DNA of 64,000 bases, taken from contig NZ_CP133777.1 of assembly GCF_034347385.1 (NCBI RefSeq), forward strand, positions 1,674,001 to 1,738,000. The letters are read 5' to 3'. Origin of the DNA: Actimicrobium sp. CCC2.4 (GTDB taxonomy: Bacteria; Pseudomonadota; Gammaproteobacteria; Burkholderiales; Burkholderiaceae_D). The notes beneath the pieces were generated by a model that was not told the origin of the DNA, searched no databases, and worked only from the letters and a program-made list of their open reading frames with translations. The translations under genes and the position numbers were made by a program. This document shows, piece after piece, positions 37,271-45,955 of this stretch; the first letter of the stretch is position 1, and each line of letters opens with the position of its first letter.

Positions 37271-37851
37271 ACACGTCCCTGCACCTGGTACTCGACGCCG
37301 GCGACTGGCTCAGCCTGTTTGCCCACTACCTGCTGCTGTCGCTGATGTCGATAGGCGGTGCCATTTCGACCACCGCTGAAATGCATCGCTATCTGGTCGA
37401 GCAGCACCAGTGGCTCACGCCGGCCCAGTTCAATGCCGCCATTGCCATCGCACAGGCAGCGCCGGGGCCGAATGTGCTGTTCGTGGCCTTGATGGGATGG
37501 CAGGTCGGGATCAATGCGGGCAGTACGCTGGCGGCATTCGGCGGTGTCGCGGTGACAATGACCGGCATCATGTTGCCGAGCACGACGATCACTTATCTGG
37601 CTGCGCAATGGGGCCATCGCAACCGGCATTTGCTGGGCGTGCGCGCCTTCAAGCAAGGCATGGCACCGATCGTCATCGCGCTGCTGCTGTCGACCGGCTG
37701 GATTCTGACCGCCAGCAATGGCGCCAGCATAATCAATTGGCCGCTGTGGCTGCTCAGCGCAGCGAGCGGCATCATCATCTGGCGCACCCGCTTGCATTTG
37801 CTGTGGTTGCTTGGGCTGGGCGCGCTGCTGGGCTGGATCGGGTTGGTCTGA
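37267..37851 (+). CDS. chrA2: Chromate transporter, C-terminal-type half (CHR family)
   Basis: This 194-residue partner of the preceding protein begins with GTG at 37267 within the previous stop. It has the same repeat motifs: LLSLMSIGGAISTTAEMHRY, WLTPAQFNAAIAIAQAAPGPN and WQVGINAGSTLAAFGG, followed by three to four further membrane segments. The paired short CHR proteins are inverted-topology halves of what is one polypeptide in long-chain ChrA. No chrB regulator is visible nearby. Confidence 0.88.
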   Translation: MNTSLHLVLDAGDWLSLFAHYLLLSLMSIGGAISTTAEMHRYLVEQHQWLTPAQFNAAIAIAQAAPGPNVLFVALMGWQVGINAGSTLAAFGGVAVTMTGIMLPSTTITYLAAQWGHRNRHLLGVRAFKQGMAPIVIALLLSTGWILTASNGASIINWPLWLLSAASGIIIWRTRLHLLWLLGLGALLGWIGLV

Positions 37852-37868
37852 TGCAGGCTTGAGCGGCC

Positions 37869-38906
37869 TCAGGGCCTGGCGGTCAGGCGGTCGACCATTG
37901 CCTTGATGGCGGCCAGCTGGACACCGGATGTCGTTGCATAGGCCGGGCCGGTGTAGCCGACCCAGTCCCAGCAACCCTTCGGATTGTAGGGTGCCGTCGA
38001 GGCATTGACTTGCGGATACAGCACCAGCAAGCGGTTGCTGTCGGCCCAGTTGTTGTAGCCGGTATCGCTGTAAAAATCATTGCCGACCACCGCGACAGAT
38101 TGCTCGCAGCCGTGCAGCGCGACATGCACCTTGCAGCGGCTGCTGTCTTGCGCACAGGAGCCCGGTACAAACAGATAGCCGTCACCGGCCATGCCGCTGC
38201 CGGCATCGACGAATTCACGCTGGTTAAACGCGACGATCTGGCCCGCGGGAGCGGCGACTGGTGCATTAAGCTTGCCGTAGATGTGCCCGAGCAGGTCGCC
38301 GGCCTGGTCATAACCGCTGCCCTTGACGGTGCAATGGCTGATGTATGGGGCGGCATTGGCCGCGCAACTATTACCGTATTTCGGGGTGATCAGCGCGTGG
38401 CCGGAGGGCACCTTGTTGACGTACTTGATCTGTGATGCCGGTACGCCGGCCAGCTTGAAAAAATCCACCGTCGCATCGACCGCCTGCTGGTAGACCACCG
38501 TGTCCTTGGTGCCGCTGAAAACATAGATGCGGTCATTTTGCAGGCCGTCCAGCGGATCGATTTGCCCGCTGGCGGCAAAAGCCTGTGCGGCTTCCAGCAT
38601 CAGGCTTGGATTGGGTGGCATGAACGGCACCATGCCCATGCAGATCGCGGCGGCCGTGTAGCCCAGCGTGCCGGCACAGTAGTACGGACCACCGGCAACC
38701 ACCCCGGCTCCTCTGACTGTTTTTGAAAAAGCGACCTGGTATTGCACCGCCATGAACGCGCCGGAGGACAGTCCGGATACCGAGGTTTGCATCGGGTCGG
38801 CCTTGAAAACGGGCAGGGCGGCACTGGCTTGTACGCCGCTGCTGCTGGTCACAAGGACTAAGCTGAGGACGGCAAACAGAGGGCGGGGCGGGATGTGGCG
38901 CAGCAT
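37869..38906 (-). CDS. PHB depolymerase family secreted esterase
   Basis: This is a probable extracellular or periplasmic esterase that acts on polyhydroxybutyrate or its oligomers. The start at 38906 gives 345 residues with a signal peptide (LFAVLSLVLVTSSSGVQASA). The nucleophile elbow is Gly45-Leu-Ser47-Ser-Gly49 (VSGLSSGAFMAVQYQ). FSGTKDTVVYQ probably holds the acid, and VHVALHGCEQS and NNWADSNRLLVLYPQ are typical of PHB depolymerase-like esterases. Several paired cysteines fit an exported protein. It converges with the chromate genes. Confidence 0.85.
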   Translation of the reverse strand: MLRHIPPRPLFAVLSLVLVTSSSGVQASAALPVFKADPMQTSVSGLSSGAFMAVQYQVAFSKTVRGAGVVAGGPYYCAGTLGYTAAAICMGMVPFMPPNPSLMLEAAQAFAASGQIDPLDGLQNDRIYVFSGTKDTVVYQQAVDATVDFFKLAGVPASQIKYVNKVPSGHALITPKYGNSCAANAAPYISHCTVKGSGYDQAGDLLGHIYGKLNAPVAAPAGQIVAFNQREFVDAGSGMAGDGYLFVPGSCAQDSSRCKVHVALHGCEQSVAVVGNDFYSDTGYNNWADSNRLLVLYPQVNASTAPYNPKGCWDWVGYTGPAYATTSGVQLAAIKAMVDRLTARP

Positions 38907-39188
38907 CGGAAGTCTCTTGTCAGGAGTGGAGGTGCCTGCAGTACACCGTATCCGGAGCGGGCCGTGTTTGACTTTTCTCAAGTCATGTCACGGGATGGAG
39001 TCATTTTTCTTTCCATTTTCCCGGTCAGCGCCAGGGAGCTGCGCTAGGTTTTACTGGCCCTGTTCGCGGTGGTCCGGAAGTGAAATGTGCGTGCTGCTGC
39101 CGTGCTGTTTTTGCTTAGCGTGCTACCGTGCTCCGACTATTGAACACGGCGTGGCTGTTGACCGCGTCGCTCCACGAGGATACCTGCC
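38907..39188. other. Divergent intergenic region, esterase / DUF1499 gene
   Basis: These 282 bases should hold promoters for both divergent genes. No repeat, RNA gene or clear operator was recognised. Confidence 0.4.
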
Positions 39189-39902
39189 ATGAAAATTTCC
39201 CGAATTCCGTTATTGCTGGCGCTGCTGTCGCTGGTCCTGCTGGGTGCTTCCGGCATTGGCGTCCAGCTTGGCTGGTGGGCTTTTCCGGTTGGATTCCAAA
39301 TGCTGCGCTGGGTGGTCTATTGCGGTGTTGCAGCGGTCGTCGTGTCACTGATCTGCATGGTGGCACCGGCCTGGCGTCGGGGTAGCTGGACGCTATTGTT
39401 GCTGGGCCTGCTGATCGGTGCGGGTAGTGCTTTCGTGCCGTGGCAAATGGCGCAGCAGGCGCAGACACTGCCGCGTATCCATGATATTTCGACCGACCTG
39501 ATCGATCCGCCGGCTTTTGTTGCGATCCTGCCGTTGCGGGCCGATGCCGTCAATCCTGCCGCTTACGGCGGTCCCGGGATTGCGGCCGAGCAGCGGCGTG
39601 GCTATCCCGATATCGTGCCGTTAACGCTGACGGTAATGCCAGCCGACGCCTATGTCCGCGCTCTGGCTGCCGTGAAAAAAATGGGCTGGGAGATCGTCGC
39701 CGATGACGCCGCCGGTGGTCGCATCGAGGCAACCGCGACAACCCGCTGGTTTGGCTTCAAGGATGATGTTGTGGTGCGGGTCTTGCCGGCAGTCGGTGGT
39801 AGCCGGATTGACGTACGCTCGGTGTCGCGGGTCGGCAAGAGTGATGTCGGCACTAACGCCAGGCGCATACGCCGTTTTATCGCGGCAATCAACATGCCCT
39901 GA
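39189..39902 (+). CDS. DUF1499 family membrane protein
   Basis: This is a 237-residue protein of unknown function. Three membrane segments lie in the first 95 residues (IPLLLALLSLVLLGASGIGV, VVYCGVAAVVVSLICMV, WTLLLLGLLIGAGSAFVPW). A soluble C-terminal domain of DUF1499 type follows: LPRIHDISTDLIDPPAFVAI, YPDIVPLTL, GWEIVADDAAGGRIEATATT, DVVVRVLP and SRIDVRSVSRVGKSDVGTNA. It stands alone with its own promoter region. Confidence 0.85.
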   Translation: MKISRIPLLLALLSLVLLGASGIGVQLGWWAFPVGFQMLRWVVYCGVAAVVVSLICMVAPAWRRGSWTLLLLGLLIGAGSAFVPWQMAQQAQTLPRIHDISTDLIDPPAFVAILPLRADAVNPAAYGGPGIAAEQRRGYPDIVPLTLTVMPADAYVRALAAVKKMGWEIVADDAAGGRIEATATTRWFGFKDDVVVRVLPAVGGSRIDVRSVSRVGKSDVGTNARRIRRFIAAINMP

Positions 39903-40059
39903 AACGGGGTTTGCATGCCGGTAAGTGACGGGATTGATCCATGTCGCGGCGCATGAAAACTGAAAATAAATACGCCTGACTGGAGAAGTTCCTTGGAAAT
40001 CAGGTGGGCGGCATGAGCAAACGCAAATCCGTCCTTGAAGACCCTTCTAAATTAGAGCT

Positions 40060-40076
40060 GCGGTGACGATCACCGC
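40060..40076. promoter_or_regulatory. Perfect short palindrome upstream of the deacetylase-like gene
   Basis: GCGGTGA-CGA-TCACCGC is a 7+3+7 inverted repeat 32 bases before the next start codon. It could be an operator. It has no T-run, so it is not a typical terminator. Confidence 0.35.
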
Positions 40077-40107
40077 CTGTCATTTCTAACGATGAGAGGG
40101 GAATTCC

Positions 40108-42591
40108 ATGAGTGTTTCATTTACTACCATTTCGTTATCGGCTGCCGGTTCGCCTTGTGGTTCGCGTGGCAGTGCATTGATGCGACGATTACTGGCCTGG
40201 CTGGCGGCCTTACTGGTTATCCTGAGAACCAGGTTGGGCTTGCGCTGCCGGCTGCTGCTTGGTTTTGCGACATTGGTCGCCACCGGCATCGTGCCGGGCG
40301 TGTTGATCAATGCACAAGCCGTCGTCGGACCGGTGATCACCACCAGCGCAGTATCCCTGACGTCCGGCATACCCAGTCCGGGAACGATCGGCTTGCTGTT
40401 ACCCGACGGACTGAGTGCAACCGATCCCGGTGTCGGTGCCTGGCTCGATGCCGCGCGCGAAGAAGGTTTGCGCATCGAAACGCTGACAGATTCCCAGTTC
40501 CTTGCCCTCGGCACGGGCACGAATGCTTATCGCGGCGTGATCTTTCCGGACAGCCTGCATGTGACCGCGACTGACGCCTTGGTCACGGCCGTTGAGGGTT
40601 ACGTCAGTCGCGGTGGCCAGGCAATGCTGGTCTACGATTTCGGTGCATTGACCGCCGCAGGCGCCTATGCGGTGCCTAAATCACGCTTCAGTGCGCTGGC
40701 CGGCGTTGACTACCTGCTGTACGGCGAATTGCTTGACCGGACGGTTGGTCTTGGTCCGATCACCGGCTACGAGAGCAAGCTGCGGCAGATTCAGGTTCCC
40801 CCCGGGAAATCGATTCCATTTACCGTCACTGCCCCGCCGCCACCTCCCATGACAGCGGCCAAATCCACGGCCATGCCGATCAGCGCCATCAGTGGCACGT
40901 CCACCAGCGCCACCGACGCGCGTACCGTAGCCACCCAGACAGGCGTCCTGAAAGCAGCCGGTCTGGCGGACAACGAAGCGCTGTACCTGCCCATCGATCC
41001 CAAAAATCCGGGCGGTTTGCGTGGTTACGATCATGCGCAGCAATTCAAGGCTGATCCGATCGATAAGCACGTGATTTCTTTCACGGCGACCGGGCCGGTG
41101 GCGTCGAAAACGTCGACCTCAACCGCGCTGAGCGCATCACGCCAGGTCGCTTCGGATATCAGCCCGGCCAGTGCACCAGCGGCTCCACCGATTACTTTCG
41201 CAACAGCCAGGAAACTGCCTGCTGTTACCGGCACGACGACGCTAACTACCAAGACCGTGCCAGCGATCAGTGCAAAAACGCTCGCGGTTGCGCCGGCCAT
41301 GACGACTAGCCTTGCAACTACCGACAGCGTGCAAGCTATCAGCGGGTATATCTATGGCGCGCTGACCTATCCGACCTTTGTCACGCGTGGAGTATTTGCG
41401 GGAATCCAGTTGGGCAATTCTCCGCAATTCGGGCTGGTGGCGGGGGTCAATCGCGTCGGCAGCGGCAAGGTGCTGTTCATCAATACGCCGCTGACCTACC
41501 TCAAAGGCGGTACCGACGGCATGCTGATGCATGGCTTTCTGAATTACTTCAGCAATGACATGCTGAAGTTGCCACGGCTGTCGAGCTTGCCGAACGCCGT
41601 TCCCGGCCTCACGCTGAACTGGCATCTGTGCTCCAATTTCGCGGCCGAAATGGCGCAATTGACCAGCCAGGGCGTGTTTAATAAAGGACCGTTCTCGATC
41701 CACATTACGGCCGGTCCTGATACGGTCGCATTCGGTGACCGGTTGGGCTGGAATTTGCCGCTCAATACCACCGCGCAACAAATGTTGCGCGACCTTCAGG
41801 CGCGCGGACACAGGATCGGCAATCACGGCGGATGGATTCATGATTACTACGGTGACAATGCGTCCGAAAGCAACCAGGCAAGTTTCGAGCAGTATCTGGT
41901 GCTCAATAAAAACGCCGTCGATTCGGCCATTGGCCGTCCCACCATCGAGTACGCGGCGCCCCAAGGCAATTCGCCATCGTGGGCAATGAACTGGCTGGAA
42001 CAAAACGGCATTGTCGGCACGTATTACCTCGGCCATACCGGGATGGGACCGACCCGCAATTACGCGAATGGCGTGTTCAAGAATCCCAATTTGTGGATCA
42101 ATCCGGTGATGCCGTTTGGCGTGTACGCGACGTTCGAAGAATTCATTGAATTCAATGTGCCAAAACAAAGCGTGATCGACTGGTACAAGCAAATCATCGA
42201 CTTCAGTATTGCCAACCGTTCTAATCGCCTGATTTACATGCATCCGCAGGGTGCTGCGGTCTGGCCGGATGTGGTCCTTGGCATGCTGTCTTACGCCAAT
42301 ACCCAACAGCAGGCAGGCAAGTTCAAGTGGTACACGATTTCGGCTATCGATAACTTCATGACTGCGCGGAACAAGGTGGTCTGGAACGAGTCGGTCACCA
42401 ATACCGGGGTGCGTCAATATACGGCGACCCATCCGACCAGCCTGGCCAGAATGAGTTGGTTGTTTCCGAAAACAGCCTACGCCAAGCCGGTGGTTACCAG
42501 CGGTACAGCAACGGTGTCGGATGGTGGCGATAACTGGCTGGTCGTTACCGCCAACGGCAAGACACTCCATTTCAGCGCGACGCCAATCTGA
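40108..42591 (+). CDS. Large membrane-anchored polysaccharide deacetylase-like protein
   Basis: This is an 827-residue protein, probably anchored by a membrane segment at residues 47-70 and otherwise periplasmic. Residues about 90-230 look like a Rossmann/GATase-like domain (IGLLLPDGLSATD, RGVIFPDSLH, YVSRGGQAMLVYDFG). Residues about 270-430 are a Ser/Thr/Ala-rich linker. Residues about 505-780 resemble a NodB/CE4 deacetylase (FSIHITAGPD with Asp538, RGHRIGNHGGWIHDYYGD with His573 and His578, LIYMHPQGAAVW). The usual TFDDG motif is altered, so activity is uncertain. AGGGG precedes the ATG. Confidence 0.55.
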   Translation: MSVSFTTISLSAAGSPCGSRGSALMRRLLAWLAALLVILRTRLGLRCRLLLGFATLVATGIVPGVLINAQAVVGPVITTSAVSLTSGIPSPGTIGLLLPDGLSATDPGVGAWLDAAREEGLRIETLTDSQFLALGTGTNAYRGVIFPDSLHVTATDALVTAVEGYVSRGGQAMLVYDFGALTAAGAYAVPKSRFSALAGVDYLLYGELLDRTVGLGPITGYESKLRQIQVPPGKSIPFTVTAPPPPPMTAAKSTAMPISAISGTSTSATDARTVATQTGVLKAAGLADNEALYLPIDPKNPGGLRGYDHAQQFKADPIDKHVISFTATGPVASKTSTSTALSASRQVASDISPASAPAAPPITFATARKLPAVTGTTTLTTKTVPAISAKTLAVAPAMTTSLATTDSVQAISGYIYGALTYPTFVTRGVFAGIQLGNSPQFGLVAGVNRVGSGKVLFINTPLTYLKGGTDGMLMHGFLNYFSNDMLKLPRLSSLPNAVPGLTLNWHLCSNFAAEMAQLTSQGVFNKGPFSIHITAGPDTVAFGDRLGWNLPLNTTAQQMLRDLQARGHRIGNHGGWIHDYYGDNASESNQASFEQYLVLNKNAVDSAIGRPTIEYAAPQGNSPSWAMNWLEQNGIVGTYYLGHTGMGPTRNYANGVFKNPNLWINPVMPFGVYATFEEFIEFNVPKQSVIDWYKQIIDFSIANRSNRLIYMHPQGAAVWPDVVLGMLSYANTQQQAGKFKWYTISAIDNFMTARNKVVWNESVTNTGVRQYTATHPTSLARMSWLFPKTAYAKPVVTSGTATVSDGGDNWLVVTANGKTLHFSATPI

Positions 42592-42608
42592 CTGTCATCG
42601 CTGTTTGG

Positions 42609-42644
42609 AAAACGCGTCATGCCTTGTGCATGGCGCGTTTTTTT
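42609..42644 (+). terminator. Rho-independent terminator after the deacetylase-like gene
   Basis: AAACGCGTCATGC and GCATGGCGCGTTT pair with one mismatch and are followed by T7, within 20-55 bases of the stop. Confidence 0.85.
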
Positions 42645-42684
42645 GGATGTTTTCAGGGTTGAACGGAGGTCTGAAGACCCGGCG

Positions 42685-42870
42685 TCACGCGGTCAGGATC
42701 AGCTTGTTTAACTGAGTGACCCGCATCCGGTAAATACGTCCCTGATGCTCGATTTCGATTTCGCGGTTGAGGCGGAACAGGTCTTTGCTTTGGTAGCGCT
42801 TGGGCGGGCGTTCCTGGTCGGATGAAGACGGCGTGGCGACAGGCGATCCGGCAGTAGGGTGATCGGGCAT
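42685..42870 (-). CDS. hemP: HemP family small protein (hemin uptake protein)
   Basis: This is a 61-residue protein; its C-terminus (REIEIEHQGRIYRMRVTQL then NKLILT) matches the HemP family, which is linked to heme uptake genes and usually iron-regulated. ATG 42870 has AAAGGATT upstream; the frame is open to 43002. The N-terminal 30 residues are low-complexity (Ser/Pro). No heme receptor gene is adjacent, and I saw no clear Fur box in the 135 bases before it. The gene lies downstream of opgD on the same strand. Confidence 0.75.
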   Translation of the reverse strand: MPDHPTAGSPVATPSSSDQERPPKRYQSKDLFRLNREIEIEHQGRIYRMRVTQLNKLILTA

Positions 42871-43005
42871 GGCGGAAATCCTTTCAGATGAGATCAGTTC
42901 GCATTTGGAGTATGCGCCCGCCTTGGAAAGGAATGCAAGAATTTTTTCCCGCACAAGCCCGATCAGGGTGCCTCGGTGGTCTATGGTGGTCACCCCTGAC
43001 AATGC

Positions 43006-44601
43006 CTAAACGACGCGCTTTGCCATGGCCGGCGGTGTCCACTGATACAGCCACGTTTCGGATAGTGTCTGGCCATTTGCACGCAGGAATACCCGCAGGT
43101 CGATTGGCGTGACCGCCGTATCGGACGGCTTCAGATCGAACATCACCCGCAAACCGTGGATGGCATCGAGCGGTCGTACCGAGCTGATCTCGACCGTGCC
43201 GCGCGAGGCAGAAATCACTGGTTCCACCTTGATGTCCTTGCCAAGCAACTGAAGATTATCGCCGGCAAAATCAATCACGAAGCGCCAGGAAAAATACGCT
43301 CGTTTCTGGCCGACGACGCCGCCCCGACCAGTCCGCGTGGCCACCACCTGAGCTAGCGGCGGCACAAATGGCATCTTGCCACCCCAGTGCAGGCGATAGC
43401 CAAACAGATGTTCCTGGCCGGCCTCCGGCTTTTTCTCGGGATTCCAGAAACAGACAATATTGTCGAAGGTTTCGTCGGTGGTCGGGATTTCAACCAGCTG
43501 TATCGCGCCCTTGCCCCAGCCCGATGTCGGTTCGACCCAGACGCTCGGACGGCGCTCGTAAAACACGCCGTCGTCCTGATAATGGTCAAAATTGCGATCC
43601 CGTTGCAGCAAGCCGAAGCCGCGCGGATTCTCATCCTGATAGGCATTGAAGCGCAGCTGTTCCGGGTTGACCAGCGGCCGCCATAGCCATTCGCCATTGC
43701 CGCGATGCAGGGCGAGGCCATCCGAATCATGGATTTCAGGACGCCAGTCATTCGCACCCGGCATGCCGCGATCGTTTTCGGCGTACTGGAACATGCTGGT
43801 CAGCGGCGCGACGCCCATTCGCTCGATGGTCGTGCGCGGATAAAGCGCCACATCGACCTGCATGACCATCGTGGCGGCCGGTTCGATCTCGAAGCGATAG
43901 GCACCCGAGACACTGGGCGAGTCCAGCAACGCATACACCACCAGCTTGCCGGAATCTGCGGCCGGGCGTTCCAGCCAGAAATGAGTGAAGTTGGGAAACT
44001 CTTCGGCACGGGCCATGCCGCAATCGATCGCCAGGCCGCGGGCCGATAAGCCATATTGCCAATCAGAACCGACCGCGCGGAAATAACTCGCCCCCAGAAA
44101 GGCAGAGATATCGCGTTCGAGGTCCGTATGAAAGTTGACCTTGAAGCCGGCAAAGCCTAACTCTTTCGGGAGTTTTTCCGGATGCAGGCCGCTTTTTCCA
44201 TAGTTGAACATCGCCGGGTCGTACGCGAGTTCCTGTGCCTGGCCGTTTTTCAGTTCAAAAATCTGCACCGGTGAGGTGAAGTACAAACCGAGGTGAAAGA
44301 ACTTTGCCTGGAAGCGCAACTTGTCGCCGGCCCACATCGCATGTTCGGGGCGGTACTGGATCGCCTGGAACTGGTCCCAGTCCATCTTTTTGATCTCGTC
44401 CGGAATCGTATTTTTGGCAGGGCGGTAGGGTTTTGTTGCCAGCGTTCTGGCTTGGCCTTTTAGCCAGGCATAGTCAAAAGCTTGCGGTTTGCCCAAAAAC
44501 TTGAGCGGTTCGCCTGCCGTTGCGGCGGCGAAGAGGGATTGCATCGGGAAGCCGGCGGCGGCGAGGGCGGCCGACGCTCTTAAAAAATCGCGTCGTTGCA
44601 T
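43006..44601 (-). CDS. opgD: Glucan biosynthesis protein OpgD (MdoD)
   Basis: OpgD is a periplasmic protein that shapes osmoregulated periplasmic glucans. The 531-residue protein begins with a twin-arginine signal (MQRRDFLRASAALAAAGF), which distinguishes OpgD from the Sec-exported OpgG. Family features are FDYAWLKGQARTLATKPYRP, FRAVGSDWQYGLSARGLAI, DFRTP-like DSDGLALHRGNGEW, and PTSGWGKGAIQLVEIPT. No opgH is adjacent. A TAACATTTTTGTAAAG sequence about 110 bases upstream loosely resembles the copper-type boxes but lacks one arm. Confidence 0.92.
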   Translation of the reverse strand: MQRRDFLRASAALAAAGFPMQSLFAAATAGEPLKFLGKPQAFDYAWLKGQARTLATKPYRPAKNTIPDEIKKMDWDQFQAIQYRPEHAMWAGDKLRFQAKFFHLGLYFTSPVQIFELKNGQAQELAYDPAMFNYGKSGLHPEKLPKELGFAGFKVNFHTDLERDISAFLGASYFRAVGSDWQYGLSARGLAIDCGMARAEEFPNFTHFWLERPAADSGKLVVYALLDSPSVSGAYRFEIEPAATMVMQVDVALYPRTTIERMGVAPLTSMFQYAENDRGMPGANDWRPEIHDSDGLALHRGNGEWLWRPLVNPEQLRFNAYQDENPRGFGLLQRDRNFDHYQDDGVFYERRPSVWVEPTSGWGKGAIQLVEIPTTDETFDNIVCFWNPEKKPEAGQEHLFGYRLHWGGKMPFVPPLAQVVATRTGRGGVVGQKRAYFSWRFVIDFAGDNLQLLGKDIKVEPVISASRGTVEISSVRPLDAIHGLRVMFDLKPSDTAVTPIDLRVFLRANGQTLSETWLYQWTPPAMAKRVV

Positions 44602-44922
44602 GCTGTTCCTTGTTTGAGTGAATCAAATTGACCTTGGTTGGCGCTACGGCGGGCAGGTGAGCATAGCGTGACGGTCTGCTGGATTCTGTGGCGGGATGAC
44701 CCGGCAGCTTCAATAACATTTTTGTAAAGAAATGCACCGCAGAAATGATCATGCAAAGCATGCGCCAGCTTCAAGGTCGGACAGGGAAGAGCTTACCCCA
44801 TCTTTTTATGGTGGGTAAAAAAAGTGAATTAAATCAATGGTCTGGATTGTCAAGTCGGGTTGGGAGCAGCGATGCCGGCCGGTCTGATAGGGCCGGAATC
44901 GCCTGATGACGAGGCAGGTCGC
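44602..44922. other. Intergenic region between opgD and the NTase-like gene
   Basis: These 321 bases contain the opgD promoter region and the 3' flank of the next gene. An imperfect hairpin TTACCCCATC/GGTGGGTAA lies at about 44795-44818, followed by A-run sequence on the plus strand. No gene was recognised. Confidence 0.4.
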
Positions 44923-45882
44923 TCAATGCTGCGGGGAGCCTCCGGGGGAACGGTCAGGAGCAGCATTTTCTGCGACGTCAAAGTTCAATTGCCTCGCCGG
45001 TACGCGTCGCCGGACTGGTTCGTCTGGACCCGCGTCAAAATCGATCCTCCTGAAAGCGCGTCGTGGCCGTTCTGCTGCCGGCTCGGGTGCACCGCCAAAG
45101 CCGATCCTGCCGACGATCGGGCTACGATCGGGCGGTGCATCGACCCTGTTTGCATCGAGATCGCCGATCGTCCTCGCCAGATACCTTTGCCTGTCTTGTG
45201 CTGGCCTGGCCGGACTGGCTATCCGCAGTGCGTCACGTCGGTCAATCAAGGTTCTGATTAACTCGACATGCCGGGCGCTTTGCATCACTTTAGCGGTATC
45301 GCCGGTTTCTCCAGCAAAACGGCCGGCTGCCAATTTCGATTTTAGAAGCACGTGCAGCGACATGACTGGCGTGCCGCAGAGGACGTGGACATCGTCCGGC
45401 ACGATACCGAAGCTTTTTTTTCTGGCGGATGACGCAATCAGGTCTACTGACAACGCTTCCGTAAAATTGAAGCACATGCCGCGTTCTTTCGGTCGTTCGC
45501 CCTCGACACCGGTGGGGACCCGCACTCTGCTCAGGACGTCCACCCCGGTTTCGGTCGAGACGACATCGGCATCGTGCGGGACGATTGCCATGGCTTGCGG
45601 ATGTCCTAGTTCGTGTGCCCACATCAGGAGCGCGGTGCTGCCGGTCAGCGCCCACGCATGGCCGGATGCGTCGAGCATGTCGGCCAGATCGGCCAGATCT
45701 TTGTTGCCCAATGTATTTTCTAAAAAATCCCGCCGCAACGGGTTCCTGCGCGGTGGTGTGCTCAAGGCAGCGTGTCCCGACGAACTTGCCGCATCGGGAT
45801 CGCGAGGCGGGGAAGGCGAGCGATCTGCATTGACATTGCGCTGCAAGGGGCGCGGTCCGGGTGGTTGGATGTTCGGAAACAT
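44923..45882 (-). CDS. AbiEii/DUF1814-like nucleotidyltransferase with disordered ends, possible effector
   Basis: I do not recognise a named homologue. The 319-residue protein starts at 45882 after GGAGAG. Residues 1-50 are Pro/Ser/Arg-rich. Residues about 60-215 look like a nucleotidyltransferase of the AbiEii/DUF1814 type: LTGSTALL (Gly81-Ser82), HDADVV (Asp104, Asp106), SVDLIA (Asp147), and a LLKSKLAAGRF helix (Lys181, Lys183). Residues 240-319 are disordered, with similar segments RIGFGGAP, RIDFDAGP and QLNFDVAE; DRSP occurs at 20, 252 and 310. Disordered termini around an enzyme core recall secreted effectors. It follows the XRE-cupin gene by 73 bases. Confidence 0.5.
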   Translation of the reverse strand: MFPNIQPPGPRPLQRNVNADRSPSPPRDPDAASSSGHAALSTPPRRNPLRRDFLENTLGNKDLADLADMLDASGHAWALTGSTALLMWAHELGHPQAMAIVPHDADVVSTETGVDVLSRVRVPTGVEGERPKERGMCFNFTEALSVDLIASSARKKSFGIVPDDVHVLCGTPVMSLHVLLKSKLAAGRFAGETGDTAKVMQSARHVELIRTLIDRRDALRIASPARPAQDRQRYLARTIGDLDANRVDAPPDRSPIVGRIGFGGAPEPAAERPRRAFRRIDFDAGPDEPVRRRVPARQLNFDVAENAAPDRSPGGSPQH

Positions 45883-45955
45883 GAAGGTGACTCTCCGGGC
45901 AGGGTTGAAATGAAGTCCAAGCCTGAGTGGCGCTTCCTGCTGACCGGTTCCCTGC

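Noticed and set aside
36695-37851. Split chromate transporter as a frameshifted single gene
   Set aside because: Short-chain CHR pairs with a four-base overlap are a normal family form, and both halves are complete.
44711-44731. TAACATTTTTGTAAAG upstream of opgD as a fourth copper-type box
   Set aside because: Only one arm fits and the palindrome is broken; opgD has no known link to the two-component system here.
44795-44830. Hairpin TTACCCCATC/GGTGGGTAA as a terminator
   Set aside because: The following run is A on the plus strand and the stem is imperfect, so neither strand gives a stem followed by T.
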